In this document: positions 54,436 through 62,066 of the stretch, in pieces
Layout: every line of letters begins with the position of its first letter
Numbering within the stretch: position 1 is the stretch's first letter
Assembly: GCA_910575705.1 (NCBI GenBank)
Contig: CAJTFG010000002.1
Span: forward strand, 124,001-188,000
Direction: 5' to 3'
DNA length: 64,000 bases
DNA from: Erysipelotrichales bacterium
GTDB lineage: Bacteria > Bacillota_I > Bacilli_A > Erysipelotrichales > Erysipelotrichaceae
Notes under the pieces: generated by a model
The model's input: the letters and a program-made list of their open reading frames with translations, nothing else
Databases searched by the model: none
What the model was told of the DNA's origin: nothing
Translations under genes and position numbers: made by a program

Positions 54436-54921
54436 ATGAAAGCTTTGTTTCCGGGTACGTTTGATCCGATCACAAAAGGGCATCTCGATCTTATCCGGCG
54501 TGCTGCCTCTTTGTTTGAGGAAGTGCATGTCGTAATGATGCTGAACCATGAAAAAAAAGCGCTTTTGGATGTATCCGTTCGGCTTACGTTGATGGAAGAG
54601 AGTTTACGGCCTATTTCCAATATCGTTTTGGATGTCTATGAAGGGTTAAGTGTACAATATGCCAAAGATCATGATATTCCGATTATGATCAGAGGGGTGC
54701 GTTCTGTGACGGATTATGAATATGAATGTCAGATAGCCTCTGTTAATCAGCTTTTGGAGCCTGAAATAGAGACGATGTTTTTATTATCAAAGCCGGAATA
54801 TGCATCTGTTTCATCGAGCAATGCCAAAGCGGTAGCAATACAGAAAGGGGATCTTTCCTCTTTTGTGGATCCGCATGTAGCGCTGGTATTATACGATGCA
54901 TATGATATGCAGAAACGCTGA
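54436..54921 (+). CDS. coaD: Phosphopantetheine adenylyltransferase
   Basis: 161 residues, fourth step of coenzyme A synthesis. N-terminal FPGTFDPITKGHLDLI with the nucleotide-binding GH, then MIRGVRSVTDYEYECQIA. The later motif reads SVSSSNAKAVA, a little different from the common SSSxVK form. Two bases after rsmD with GGAAGGAG as RBS. Confidence 0.94.
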   Translation: MKALFPGTFDPITKGHLDLIRRAASLFEEVHVVMMLNHEKKALLDVSVRLTLMEESLRPISNIVLDVYEGLSVQYAKDHDIPIMIRGVRSVTDYEYECQIASVNQLLEPEIETMFLLSKPEYASVSSSNAKAVAIQKGDLSSFVDPHVALVLYDAYDMQKR

Positions 54922-54944
54922 AGAAGAACGATATTGAAGGAAAT

Positions 54945-54991
54945 AAAAAAACAGATGGGAATCGCGATGTGCGAAATTCCTATCTGTTTTT
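54945..54991. terminator. Bidirectional terminator between coaD and the reverse transcriptase
   Basis: Long stem built from AAAAACAGAT and ATCTGTTTTT with GGAAT/ATTCC inside; it marks the boundary between the core gene and the accessory cassette. Confidence 0.8.
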
Positions 54992-55008
54992 AGAATGCGC
55001 TTACTGAT

Positions 55009-56247
55009 TTATGCGGTTTTACGAGGAGCGTCATTTCTTTTTGAATTATCGAGCGGAGGGCTCTTTGTTTGTTTTTGCGCTTGTTGTCTTGCCTTTTGCT
55101 TTCGTTTTCGCTCTTCGATTTTTTTGATCGTGTGCTGTTTGCCTTTTTCCAGATTTTCAATCGTAAAATTTTGAAAGATCTTTTTCTGCAGCTGATATGT
55201 ATGCCCTTGCTTTAAATGTCCTTGTATGCTAACGATCTGTTTGTTGATGGTTTCTAGGTCTGTACGTCCACAATAGTAATCGTATTTCATTTTATTGAAT
55301 TTACGCTGCAATCTTTTTTTGGCGCTTTTTCTTAGGCGGCGGATCACTTTTCCGCTTTCGGTGACATAGAAATGAAAGCCGATAAAATCGATTCCTTGAG
55401 AAAGGGCAGCCATTTCGGTTTTCTCATTAAAACGAAGATGCAGTTTGTGCTCGATAAAAGATTCCAAGCGAAAACGGATCTCCTTGAGCTTTTCTTTATC
55501 TTCATGGATCAATACCATATCATCCATATAGCGGATATAATATTTTATCCGCAGTTCTTCTTTGATGAAATGATCCAGGGGATTCAAATAGTAAAGAGCG
55601 AGCACTTGAGAGACCAGATTGCCTTGCGCCAGTCCGGTACCATTTTCATTTGCATAGCTGTCGATGTACATGTCAACCATAGAACGTATTTTTTCATCCG
55701 TAAATTCTTTGGCGATCAACTTCTTGATGATGTCATGATCGATGCTGGCAAAATAGCTTTTGATATCCGCTTTCAGGAAATATCCCTTATTGCCGTGCTC
55801 CTTATAAAATTTTACCAGGTGGGCCGTCAGTCGTTTTACCGCAAAATTATTTCCTTTCTCCTCCTGGCAGGCTACGTTGTCATAAATCAGTTTTTTTGAG
55901 ATTTGAGGGATTAGGACTTCATCGCAGATGGCATGCTGAATCATACGATCGCGATAAGATAATGTCTGAATCTCTCTCTCTCTTGGCTCATAGACCAAAA
56001 ATTTGCGATACCCATCAATCGCATATGTTCCGCTTCTTAGTTCATCTTGAACTTTCATGAGATTTAATCCGAGGTTCAATTCAAATTCCATGACCTCACG
56101 TTTGTTCTTTTTCCCCCGTTTTGCCTTTTGATGTGCTCGGTATAAAGCAGAAAATTCTGTCATGCGTTGAAAATCATCTTCGATGATCTCATCGATGATC
56201 GGCTTTTTTGTTTTTTCTGCTGTATTCCGATTGATGATATCTTCCAT
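55009..56247 (-). CDS. Reverse transcriptase (DGR-like or unknown-group RT)
   Basis: 412 residues. RT motifs: YEPREREIQTLSYRDRMIQHAI (finger/motif 0-1), LKADIKSYFASIDH (motif A with catalytic Asp), GLAQGNLVSQVLALYYLNPLDHF (motif B), YIRYMDDMVLIH (catalytic YMDD), IDFIGFHFY (motif D/E). After residue ~300 come a basic thumb-like region and a Lys/Gln/Arg-rich tail. There is no maturase X, endonuclease or primase domain, so it is not a group II intron RT. Motif B is QGNxxSQ: SQ is shared with DGR enzymes, but the leading Gln is the residue DGRs usually replace with Ile/Val/Leu. RBS AGAGG; twelve bases after the Avd-like gene, so one operon. Confidence 0.93.
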   Translation of the reverse strand: MEDIINRNTAEKTKKPIIDEIIEDDFQRMTEFSALYRAHQKAKRGKKNKREVMEFELNLGLNLMKVQDELRSGTYAIDGYRKFLVYEPREREIQTLSYRDRMIQHAICDEVLIPQISKKLIYDNVACQEEKGNNFAVKRLTAHLVKFYKEHGNKGYFLKADIKSYFASIDHDIIKKLIAKEFTDEKIRSMVDMYIDSYANENGTGLAQGNLVSQVLALYYLNPLDHFIKEELRIKYYIRYMDDMVLIHEDKEKLKEIRFRLESFIEHKLHLRFNEKTEMAALSQGIDFIGFHFYVTESGKVIRRLRKSAKKRLQRKFNKMKYDYYCGRTDLETINKQIVSIQGHLKQGHTYQLQKKIFQNFTIENLEKGKQHTIKKIEERKRKQKARQQAQKQTKSPPLDNSKRNDAPRKTA

Positions 56248-56259
56248 TGCGACCTCTTA

Positions 56260-56679
56260 TTATGATGGCAAATCCAAAGATTGCTGCGAATTCTTTTTCA
56301 TGATTTGCTTATGCTTGGCTTCATCACTGCGCATCCATCCAACGATCAGATTTAAACAATCATAGGTGTATTTGGATATATTGGCATAGTGTTTAGGAAG
56401 AATGCATTGCTGTTCTTTCGCAAACAGTGCCAGATAGGCGAGAAGCTTTAGCGTCGTTAATGCTTCGGACTGATAATTCCATCGTCTTCGATAAGTCTCC
56501 TTATCGATGATCTTTACTTCATTTGCTTTGTAAACCAATTCAATCAAAGTCAATGAGTAGTTCTGCATTCTGGATGTAAGAGTAAAACGAAACTTTTTTG
56601 GTGCGTTTTCTGATACCTGAAATATATAACTGCTTAAGTCTTTGATTTTTGTGGTAATTGTCAAATCGTTTAGTTTCAT
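56260..56679 (-). CDS. Avd-like four-helix-bundle protein
   Basis: 139 residues, predicted nearly all helical after a short N-terminal strand. SYIFQVSENAPKKFRFTLTSRMQNYSLTLIELVYKANEV, then LTTLKLLAYLALFAKEQQCILPKHYANISKY, and the end LNLIVGWMRSDEAKHKQ follow the layout of Avd (accessory variability determinant) and 23S-IVS four-helix proteins, including a closing GW. Avd forms a basic pentamer that binds RT and nucleic acid in DGRs. The start at 56679 has AGAGGA upstream. The assignment is by pattern and by the adjoining RT. Confidence 0.7.
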   Translation of the reverse strand: MKLNDLTITTKIKDLSSYIFQVSENAPKKFRFTLTSRMQNYSLTLIELVYKANEVKIIDKETYRRRWNYQSEALTTLKLLAYLALFAKEQQCILPKHYANISKYTYDCLNLIVGWMRSDEAKHKQIMKKNSQQSLDLPS

Positions 56680-56713
56680 ACAAAAATCCTCTTTTCTGGT
56701 ATTTTCTTTTGGT

Positions 56714-56745
56714 AAAATAAAAATGCAAGACAAATGTCTGTGCAT
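56714..56745 (-). terminator. Intrinsic terminator between the predicted RNA and the Avd-like gene
   Basis: On the minus strand, ATGCA-C-AGACA pairs with TGTCT-TGCAT (one bulge), followed by TTTTATTTT. Read-through would be needed to express Avd and RT from the upstream promoter. Confidence 0.7.
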
Positions 56746-56807
56746 CTTGCTCATACCGATGTGTGAATCTTCCTTTTCTTCCTCACCTAAAGATAGGGGA
56801 TTCACAC
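56714..56807 (-). ncRNA. Predicted ~95-nt structured RNA upstream of the Avd-RT genes
   Basis: On the minus strand a -10 TATAAT (56819-56814) places the start near 56807, at the first base of a ten-base inverted repeat (arms 56799-56808 and 56760-56769, TGTGTGAATC and its complement). The 29-base loop holds a small CCTA/TAGG hairpin and a purine-rich stretch (GAGGAAGAAAAGGAAG). The unit ends in an intrinsic terminator 30-odd bases before the Avd start codon. No convincing short ORF with an RBS fills it. Confidence 0.55.
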
Positions 56808-56813
56808 AATGTA

Positions 56814-56865
56814 ATTATAATTCATGTGTTTTAAAAAGTATATAGTTTTTTACATATTATGTTAA
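56814..56865 (-). promoter_or_regulatory. Promoters of the RT cassette
   Basis: Two overlapping candidates on the minus strand: TTAACA, 17 bases, TATACT (56865-56837), and a perfect TATAAT (56819-56814) with a weak -35. The surrounding 56810-56930 is very AT-rich, unlike the core genes around it. Confidence 0.55.
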
Positions 56866-56992
56866 AAAATTAACAATTTTAATATAATTTATGAAAAATT
56901 TGTAAAAAAATATAAAATGATATTGTCGGATCGCTTTGGGACATGCGCCGTACATATCGGGGAAAAGTATGGGATTTCTTTAGCGGTTGTGC

Positions 56993-56998
56993 TATAAT
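56993..56998 (+). promoter_or_regulatory. -10 element for the 57.0-kb membrane protein gene
   Basis: TATAAT with an extended TGC, 25 bases before the start codon. No clear -35. Confidence 0.5.
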
Positions 56999-57023
56999 AC
57001 AAAACAGATAGAGAGGAACGAAT

Positions 57024-57851
57024 ATGGAAGATAAGGAAAAGCGGGATGTGAGATATCATAACCTGAAAAATAAATGTATATATGTCGTCTGCTTCGCAGC
57101 GATGCTGGGGGTGCTTGGAACTGTATATTACGCTTGCTTTTTTCGTGAAATCCATATGGATTTGACACATAATGTAGAAGTGTCTTTCGTAGGTGAAAAC
57201 GGCAGCGGTCATATTGAGATAGAGAGGCATGATTTGAATTATAATCAGCGGATCCAGCCTTTTTATGACTCTTTATCGACGTCTTTCAGCAGTGACGGAA
57301 CCTTGACGAACGGAGATGAAGTCACGGTCACGATCATGTATGATAATGCTTTGGCTGAGAAATTTAACATCGTCATAGATGAAAATACGATGGTAAGAAC
57401 GGTCGAGGGATTGGCACAGAGGTTTTCTTCCAAAGATGAGATCCCTGCCGACTTTCTGCGGCGGGTCACAGAAAAAGGCGAACGATATATGAAGTCGCAT
57501 ATGGATTATATTTTGGGACAGGACTTCAATTTTGCATCCGATGCCGCACTGATCGATCAACGTATGTTACAGCGCGTATTTTTAAAAGCCAATGATATGC
57601 AGATTCATGATAAGATCATCGATATTTATCAGATGAAGGCAGAAGGAAAAAAAGAAGATGGAAGCGTATATCAGGAAACGATTTATTATATGCTTGTATT
57701 TGATGATATCAATAGTAATATGCAGTTGAGCGATCATCAGATCTATGGTGAGAAAGCGTTGTATACGGAGGAAAATCTGGGAGAGGAAACCGGTATTATC
57801 TGTTATTTTCGCAATAAATATATTTTAAGCTATGATGTTATATTGCTATAA
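57024..57851 (+). CDS. Single-pass membrane protein of unknown function
   Basis: 275 residues. A basic N terminus, one membrane helix (about 18-40), then an extracellular part. The first ~70 residues after the helix read like a beta-sandwich (NVEVSFVGENGSGHIEI, SSDGTLTNGDEVTVTIMYDNALAEKF), a pattern met in extracellular repeats of TcaA-like zinc-ribbon proteins. No catalytic motif. RBS AGAGGAACG. Divergent from the RT cassette and closed by a strong terminator. Confidence 0.75.
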   Translation: MEDKEKRDVRYHNLKNKCIYVVCFAAMLGVLGTVYYACFFREIHMDLTHNVEVSFVGENGSGHIEIERHDLNYNQRIQPFYDSLSTSFSSDGTLTNGDEVTVTIMYDNALAEKFNIVIDENTMVRTVEGLAQRFSSKDEIPADFLRRVTEKGERYMKSHMDYILGQDFNFASDAALIDQRMLQRVFLKANDMQIHDKIIDIYQMKAEGKKEDGSVYQETIYYMLVFDDINSNMQLSDHQIYGEKALYTEENLGEETGIICYFRNKYILSYDVILL

Positions 57852-57877
57852 AAAAATGGCTTTTGCCATTTTTTTAT
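57851..57877. terminator. Bidirectional terminator
   Basis: AAAAAATGGC/GCCATTTTTT with a TTTT loop between the membrane protein gene and the HIT gene. Confidence 0.9.
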
Positions 57878-58269
57878 AATTTTAATAGCGACTGCAGTGC
57901 ATCGAGATCCTGTTTTTCGCTTTCTTCAAAGTGTATTATGCAAGCATCGTTTTCATCGTAGCGGGGAATCAGATGTACATGGAAATGCGGCACACTTTGT
58001 CCTGCTGCTTGATATACATTGCTCAATACGTTCATACCGTTCGCAGAGAGCTTGTTCATCAGATGATTACCGATTTTTTTGGCGAGCATCATCACATGTG
58101 CGAGTGTTTCCTCTTCACAGTCCAACATCGTTTCCACGTGTTTCTTGGGAACGATGAGCGTATGGCCTTTGGTTACTTGTGAAATGTCCAAAAAGGCGAT
58201 GACGTCCTCGTCTTCATAGAGAATGCCGGCAGGGATCTCTTTTTTTATAATACTACAGAAAATACACAT
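57874..58269 (-). CDS. HIT-family nucleotide hydrolase
   Basis: 131 residues. N-terminal CIFCSIIKKEIPA and the histidine triad HFHVHLI. Hint-type enzymes split AMP-N or dinucleotide bonds. RBS AGGAGG on the minus strand; separated from the foldase gene by a terminator. Confidence 0.93.
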   Translation of the reverse strand: MCIFCSIIKKEIPAGILYEDEDVIAFLDISQVTKGHTLIVPKKHVETMLDCEEETLAHVMMLAKKIGNHLMNKLSANGMNVLSNVYQAAGQSVPHFHVHLIPRYDENDACIIHFEESEKQDLDALQSLLKL

Positions 58270-58300
58270 AGACAGTTCCTCCTTTTTTTATATTGTAGCA

Positions 58301-58326
58301 TAAAAAACCCGCAATCTGCGGGTTTA
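58301..58326 (-). terminator. Terminator of the foldase operon
   Basis: On the minus strand, AAACCCGC/GCGGGTTT with a five-base loop and six T's. Confidence 0.85.
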
Positions 58327-59190
58327 ATTATCTTGTACGAGATAAGATGGATTGTTTGCTTTGATCTGATTGTATACATCGATATCCCAAACACGGAATT
58401 CATGTTTTTCCAGATAGAAGATGAATGCGGTGCTTGTGATAGAGGATACATTGGATAAGACATCCAGCGCTTCGTCTTTGAATTTCTCTACATCCGTATC
58501 GATCACTTTAACGACATAGTATACGTTGCTGGAAGTATCGGCGATCACACCGGAAAGCGCTCCTTTTTTCACATTCAGCATTTCCTGCCATACGGTAGAA
58601 GGAAGACCGCTTGCACTGCATAGGATCATCTCGTCACCGTTGCTTTTAGCTGTATCTCCGTAGGAACTTGCGGCTTTTTGAAAGCTTGTGCCGTTTTTGA
58701 TCGCGGTCAAAGCTTGCTGTGCCTTTTCCTGACTCGTGGCAGCGATCATCTGAACTTTCAATGGCTGATATTCGGTCAGTTTGCTTTGCTCGTTCAGGTA
58801 TTTTTTCGTCAATTCCTTCGTCTGCAAGTTTGCGAGGATCATCTCGTTGTAATAAGCTTCTTCGTCTTTATAGTTGTTGTATTTCAGCATGCTTTCAAAG
58901 TTGCTGCCGAAATTTTCTTTAGAGGAAGCTAGTGTCTTTTTTCCTTCTTTTTCCATCGCTTCGGTTACGGGGACTTCGGCGTCCAGAAGAGATTTTCTGA
59001 CTAGGGTAGATGTGAAATCACCCGCTACGCTCGGCTTGGCTAAATCATATACGTTGCTTTTGGTTATGGCTTTGCCTTCTATTTTAAAGAGTACGGTGCT
59101 GCCGTCGCTGATGTCTGCGCTGGCATCGCTGCAACCGCTCATGAGCGTTAAAAACAGAGCAGCGCATGTCAATAGATGTAACTTTTTCAT
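58324..59190 (-). CDS. PrsA-like foldase lipoprotein
   Basis: 288 residues. Signal peptide and lipobox MSGC at about 17-20. A SurA/PrsA N-domain (VTEAMEKEGKKTLAS) and a parvulin-like centre (VQMIAATSQEKAQQALTAIKNGTSFQKAAS) follow, then YVVKVID. The parvulin region is reduced, with few of the catalytic residues obvious, so it may be chaperone only. Probably folds exported proteins. Ten bases downstream of the second foldase gene. Confidence 0.82.
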   Translation of the reverse strand: MKKLHLLTCAALFLTLMSGCSDASADISDGSTVLFKIEGKAITKSNVYDLAKPSVAGDFTSTLVRKSLLDAEVPVTEAMEKEGKKTLASSKENFGSNFESMLKYNNYKDEEAYYNEMILANLQTKELTKKYLNEQSKLTEYQPLKVQMIAATSQEKAQQALTAIKNGTSFQKAASSYGDTAKSNGDEMILCSASGLPSTVWQEMLNVKKGALSGVIADTSSNVYYVVKVIDTDVEKFKDEALDVLSNVSSITSTAFIFYLEKHEFRVWDIDVYNQIKANNPSYLVQDN

Positions 59191-59200
59191 ATAACGCCTC

Positions 59201-60205
59201 CTATTCCTTTACGCCCAGAAAATTCATGATTCTGGTTTTTACCGTTTCATCGGGGAATTCGATGTTCAATTTTTTGCTTTCTTCCCATACGATCTTATAG
59301 CCGATATTCTTGTTGGCATTGGAGATCGCAGTGTAGATACCGTCTTTGAGATCTTCGTTCTCACATAGTGCCTTTTGTTCTGTTTCAATTGCCTTTATCA
59401 AGTGCCATCCGCTGTAGCTGTTGGAATCTTCCATGGTAACTTTTACCCAGTCGCTGACTTCGCCTTTGGAGAGTTCCATTGCTTTTGCATGAAATTTTTT
59501 GACCAGACTTCCGGAATTGTCGCTGTCAACATAGCCGATCCATCCGCCTTCCGCGGCGCTTCCGGTATCATCGCTGAATTCTTTTGCGACTTCCGAGAAA
59601 TCCTTTCCGGCAGCTAATGCTTCGTTTATCTTTCTTACCTTTGCCAGCTCTTCCTCGGTAGGATTCTGGCTGTCTTCCATTTTGACGAGGATATGGGAAA
59701 CGCTTCTTGGATGTTTGTTTTTATAGATCGGTGTGAACAATTCATCCATATGTGCATCAAAATAGTCGGACAGAAGTTTGTTGTTCTTGGCGATCAGCAA
59801 TGTATAGCCTTCCAAGTCATCTTCCGCAAATCCCATGTTTTTCAAAGAAGTACCGATGGTCTTCTTATATCCTGCGGGATCTTGCTGCTGCATGCTTTCC
59901 GTGATCTGATCCGCCTGCAGTTTGGCTTCCGATTTCAGATCATCCGTCGTTTCTACCGCTTCCATGATCACCGCCTGCTGGAAGAGAGTCGCCAACAGCT
60001 CGTCGCCTTTTACTTCATCGATCTTGTTGTAAAGATCGTCGGCAGTAAACGATGCGCTGTCCAGACTTGCTACCAAAGCATTTCCGTCTACCTTTTTTCC
60101 AGGTAATTTTCCCTTGTTCGTGTCATAGATCACATAAACGCCGAATATGACGAGGATACATGCGATCAAAACGACGAACCATTGTTTTTTCAATATATCG
60201 ATCAT
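59201..60205 (-). CDS. Membrane-anchored parvulin-type peptidyl-prolyl isomerase
   Basis: 334 residues. One N-terminal membrane anchor (about 9-27) rather than a lipobox. The SurA-like N-domain is followed by a full parvulin domain: RSVSHILVKMED, AGKDFSEVAKEFSDDTGSAAEGGWIGYV, AMELSKGEVSDWVKV, SGWHLIKAIE. It helps fold secreted proteins. First gene of a two-foldase operon. Confidence 0.9.
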   Translation of the reverse strand: MIDILKKQWFVVLIACILVIFGVYVIYDTNKGKLPGKKVDGNALVASLDSASFTADDLYNKIDEVKGDELLATLFQQAVIMEAVETTDDLKSEAKLQADQITESMQQQDPAGYKKTIGTSLKNMGFAEDDLEGYTLLIAKNNKLLSDYFDAHMDELFTPIYKNKHPRSVSHILVKMEDSQNPTEEELAKVRKINEALAAGKDFSEVAKEFSDDTGSAAEGGWIGYVDSDNSGSLVKKFHAKAMELSKGEVSDWVKVTMEDSNSYSGWHLIKAIETEQKALCENEDLKDGIYTAISNANKNIGYKIVWEESKKLNIEFPDETVKTRIMNFLGVKE

Positions 60206-60374
60206 AAAGACCTCCTGTTAATTCAATATCTTTTTCATTATAAGATAATTCTATGCAAAAAGCAATTTATCGTTTTATATTCATCTGTTTTTCAAAATGC
60301 GTAAGGAACGTTCCTTTTTGTGATGAAAGTGTCTTTAAGGGGCATAATAAGAAAGAAATTCATAATCGTTTAAA

Positions 60375-60403
60375 TGGAAATCAGCCATAAAATCTGGTAT
60401 GAT
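60375..60403 (+). promoter_or_regulatory. Promoter of the suf operon
   Basis: TGGAAA, 17 bases, TATGAT with an extended TG. No regulator site recognised in the 215-base gap. Confidence 0.5.
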
Positions 60404-60429
60404 TATGCAGTCAAGGAAGGATGATCAAA

Positions 60430-61248
60430 ATGACACAGCTGATGATAAAAGATCTCTTCGTGAATGTGGAAGGGAAAGAGATATTAAAAGGGTTGGATCT
60501 GACGATCAACGAAGGGGAGACCCACGCGCTGATGGGACCGAACGGCAATGGAAAATCCACGTTGCTGGCGGCGATCATGGGTAATCCGAAATATACGGTT
60601 ACCAAAGGCAGCATCACTTTGGATGGGAATGATGTGTTAACGATGGAAGTCGATGAGCGTAGTCGTGTCGGTCTGTTTTTAGGCATGCAGTATCCAAGTG
60701 AGGTTTCCGGGGTAACGAATTCCGATTTTTTGCGGGCGGCAATCAATGCGCGGCTTGATAAGCCGATCGGACTGTTTTCTTTTATCAAGGAGATGGAAAA
60801 GACGATCGAGGAACTGCAGATGAAACCGGATCTGGCGCATCGCTTTTTGAATGAAGGATTCAGCGGCGGAGAAAAGAAACGCAATGAGATCGTTCAAATG
60901 AAGATGCTGAAACCGCGCATCGCCATGTTGGATGAGATTGACAGCGGTTTGGATGTAGACGCTTTGAAGATCGTCGCAGATGCCGTCAATGCCATGCAGC
61001 ATGAATATGCGATGGGCTTGCTCGTCGTTTCTCATTATGAGCGGTTTTATCAGCTTTTGCAGCCTACGCATGCGCATGTGTTGCTCGATGGAAAGATCGT
61101 AGAAAGCGGCGATATGAAGCTGGTTGAAAAAGTGGATCAAGAAGGCTATGACTGGTTGTTGGAAAAATACGGTATAACCGCTGCAAAGGAAAAGAAAAAA
61201 GAGCCGGTTCGTTTAGGTTCCTGCGCGGCGAAGAAGGCGGGCTCATGA
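60430..61248 (+). CDS. sufC: Fe-S assembly ATPase SufC
   Basis: 272 residues. Walker A GPNGNGKST, signature FSGGEKKRNEIVQM (SufC-specific), Walker B MLDEIDSGLD, switch His in VVSHYERF. It drives the SufBCD scaffold. ATG 60430 has AAGGAAGG nine bases upstream; ATG 60421 abuts the RBS. First gene of sufC-D-S-U-B; overlaps sufD by four bases. Confidence 0.95.
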   Translation: MTQLMIKDLFVNVEGKEILKGLDLTINEGETHALMGPNGNGKSTLLAAIMGNPKYTVTKGSITLDGNDVLTMEVDERSRVGLFLGMQYPSEVSGVTNSDFLRAAINARLDKPIGLFSFIKEMEKTIEELQMKPDLAHRFLNEGFSGGEKKRNEIVQMKMLKPRIAMLDEIDSGLDVDALKIVADAVNAMQHEYAMGLLVVSHYERFYQLLQPTHAHVLLDGKIVESGDMKLVEKVDQEGYDWLLEKYGITAAKEKKKEPVRLGSCAAKKAGS

Positions 61249-62066
61249 AAAGCGAAACGATAAAAAAACGCGATGTGCAGTTGCATATAAAAAAAGATGG
61301 CTTTTTTTCCTTTCATATAGAAGGAAGCGAAGCGAGTCAGCTGCTGATCACGGTGGATAAACACATAAGCGCTTCCTTATATATAACATATCATGGTATA
61401 GATATCGCTTGTAACTGCCATGTTGTGATAGAGTCGGGCAGCAGCTGTAAGATTCTTTTCTGGAATGAAGTTTCTTCTTCGATGAGGTTTCAGCAAACAG
61501 CCGAAGTCGGTCGCGATGCTTCTTTGACGATCGGGTATGGCGATCTGTCAGAAGCGGAAGTCGTTTCCGATGTACAGGCAGCTCTTTTGGAAGAAGGCGC
61601 GCAGGTGCAGCTGCTTACGGCATGCATTAGCGGGCAGAAGAAACACTATGCGCTGCATTGCCTGCATGAGGCGGCTCATACATCTTCTCAGATGGAAAAT
61701 TACTGTGTCGTGAAGAAGCATGGTGATTATATCATGAAGGCAAATGGGCAGATCAAAAAAGGAGCTTATCAGAGCACTTCTGTACAGAAAAGCCGTGTAT
61801 TGACGATGAGTGAACAACAGAGAAGTGAAGTAATCCCATTGCTGCTGATTGATGAGAACGATGTCAAGGCGGGACATGCAACGACGGTCGGCCAACCGGA
61901 TGAACGCCAGCTTTATTATATGCAGACGCGGGGATTGACGAGAGAACAAGCAATTTCTCTTCTCGTTATAGGGTATATGATGCCGATAGCAGAGATTATC
62001 GATCATGAAGAACTGCGTGATCAGTTACGGACAGATATCGAAAAAAAGGTGGGATATCATGCTTGA
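61245..62066 (+). CDS. sufD: SufD-like scaffold protein (short)
   Basis: 273 residues, much shorter than typical SufD (over 400). It keeps the beta-helix and C-terminal region: SQMENYCVVKKHGDYIMKANGQIKKGAYQSTSVQKSRVLTMSEQQRSEVIPLLLIDENDVKAGHATTVGQPDERQLYYMQTRGLTREQA in separate stretches, including the conserved ENDVKAGHA and QLYYMQTRG. The N-terminal domain is reduced. Overlaps sufC and sufS. Confidence 0.88.
   Translation: MKSETIKKRDVQLHIKKDGFFSFHIEGSEASQLLITVDKHISASLYITYHGIDIACNCHVVIESGSSCKILFWNEVSSSMRFQQTAEVGRDASLTIGYGDLSEAEVVSDVQAALLEEGAQVQLLTACISGQKKHYALHCLHEAAHTSSQMENYCVVKKHGDYIMKANGQIKKGAYQSTSVQKSRVLTMSEQQRSEVIPLLLIDENDVKAGHATTVGQPDERQLYYMQTRGLTREQAISLLVIGYMMPIAEIIDHEELRDQLRTDIEKKVGYHA

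Noticed and set aside
56260-56805. Longer reading frame extending the Avd-like protein upstream to a GTG at 56805
   Set aside because: It would run through the inverted repeat and the intrinsic terminator, and a good RBS sits directly before the internal ATG at 56679.
54922-57023. DGR template and variable repeats next to the RT
   Set aside because: I looked on both sides of the RT/Avd genes for ~100-base repeats differing at adenines and found none; the only repeat structures are the RNA hairpin and terminators.
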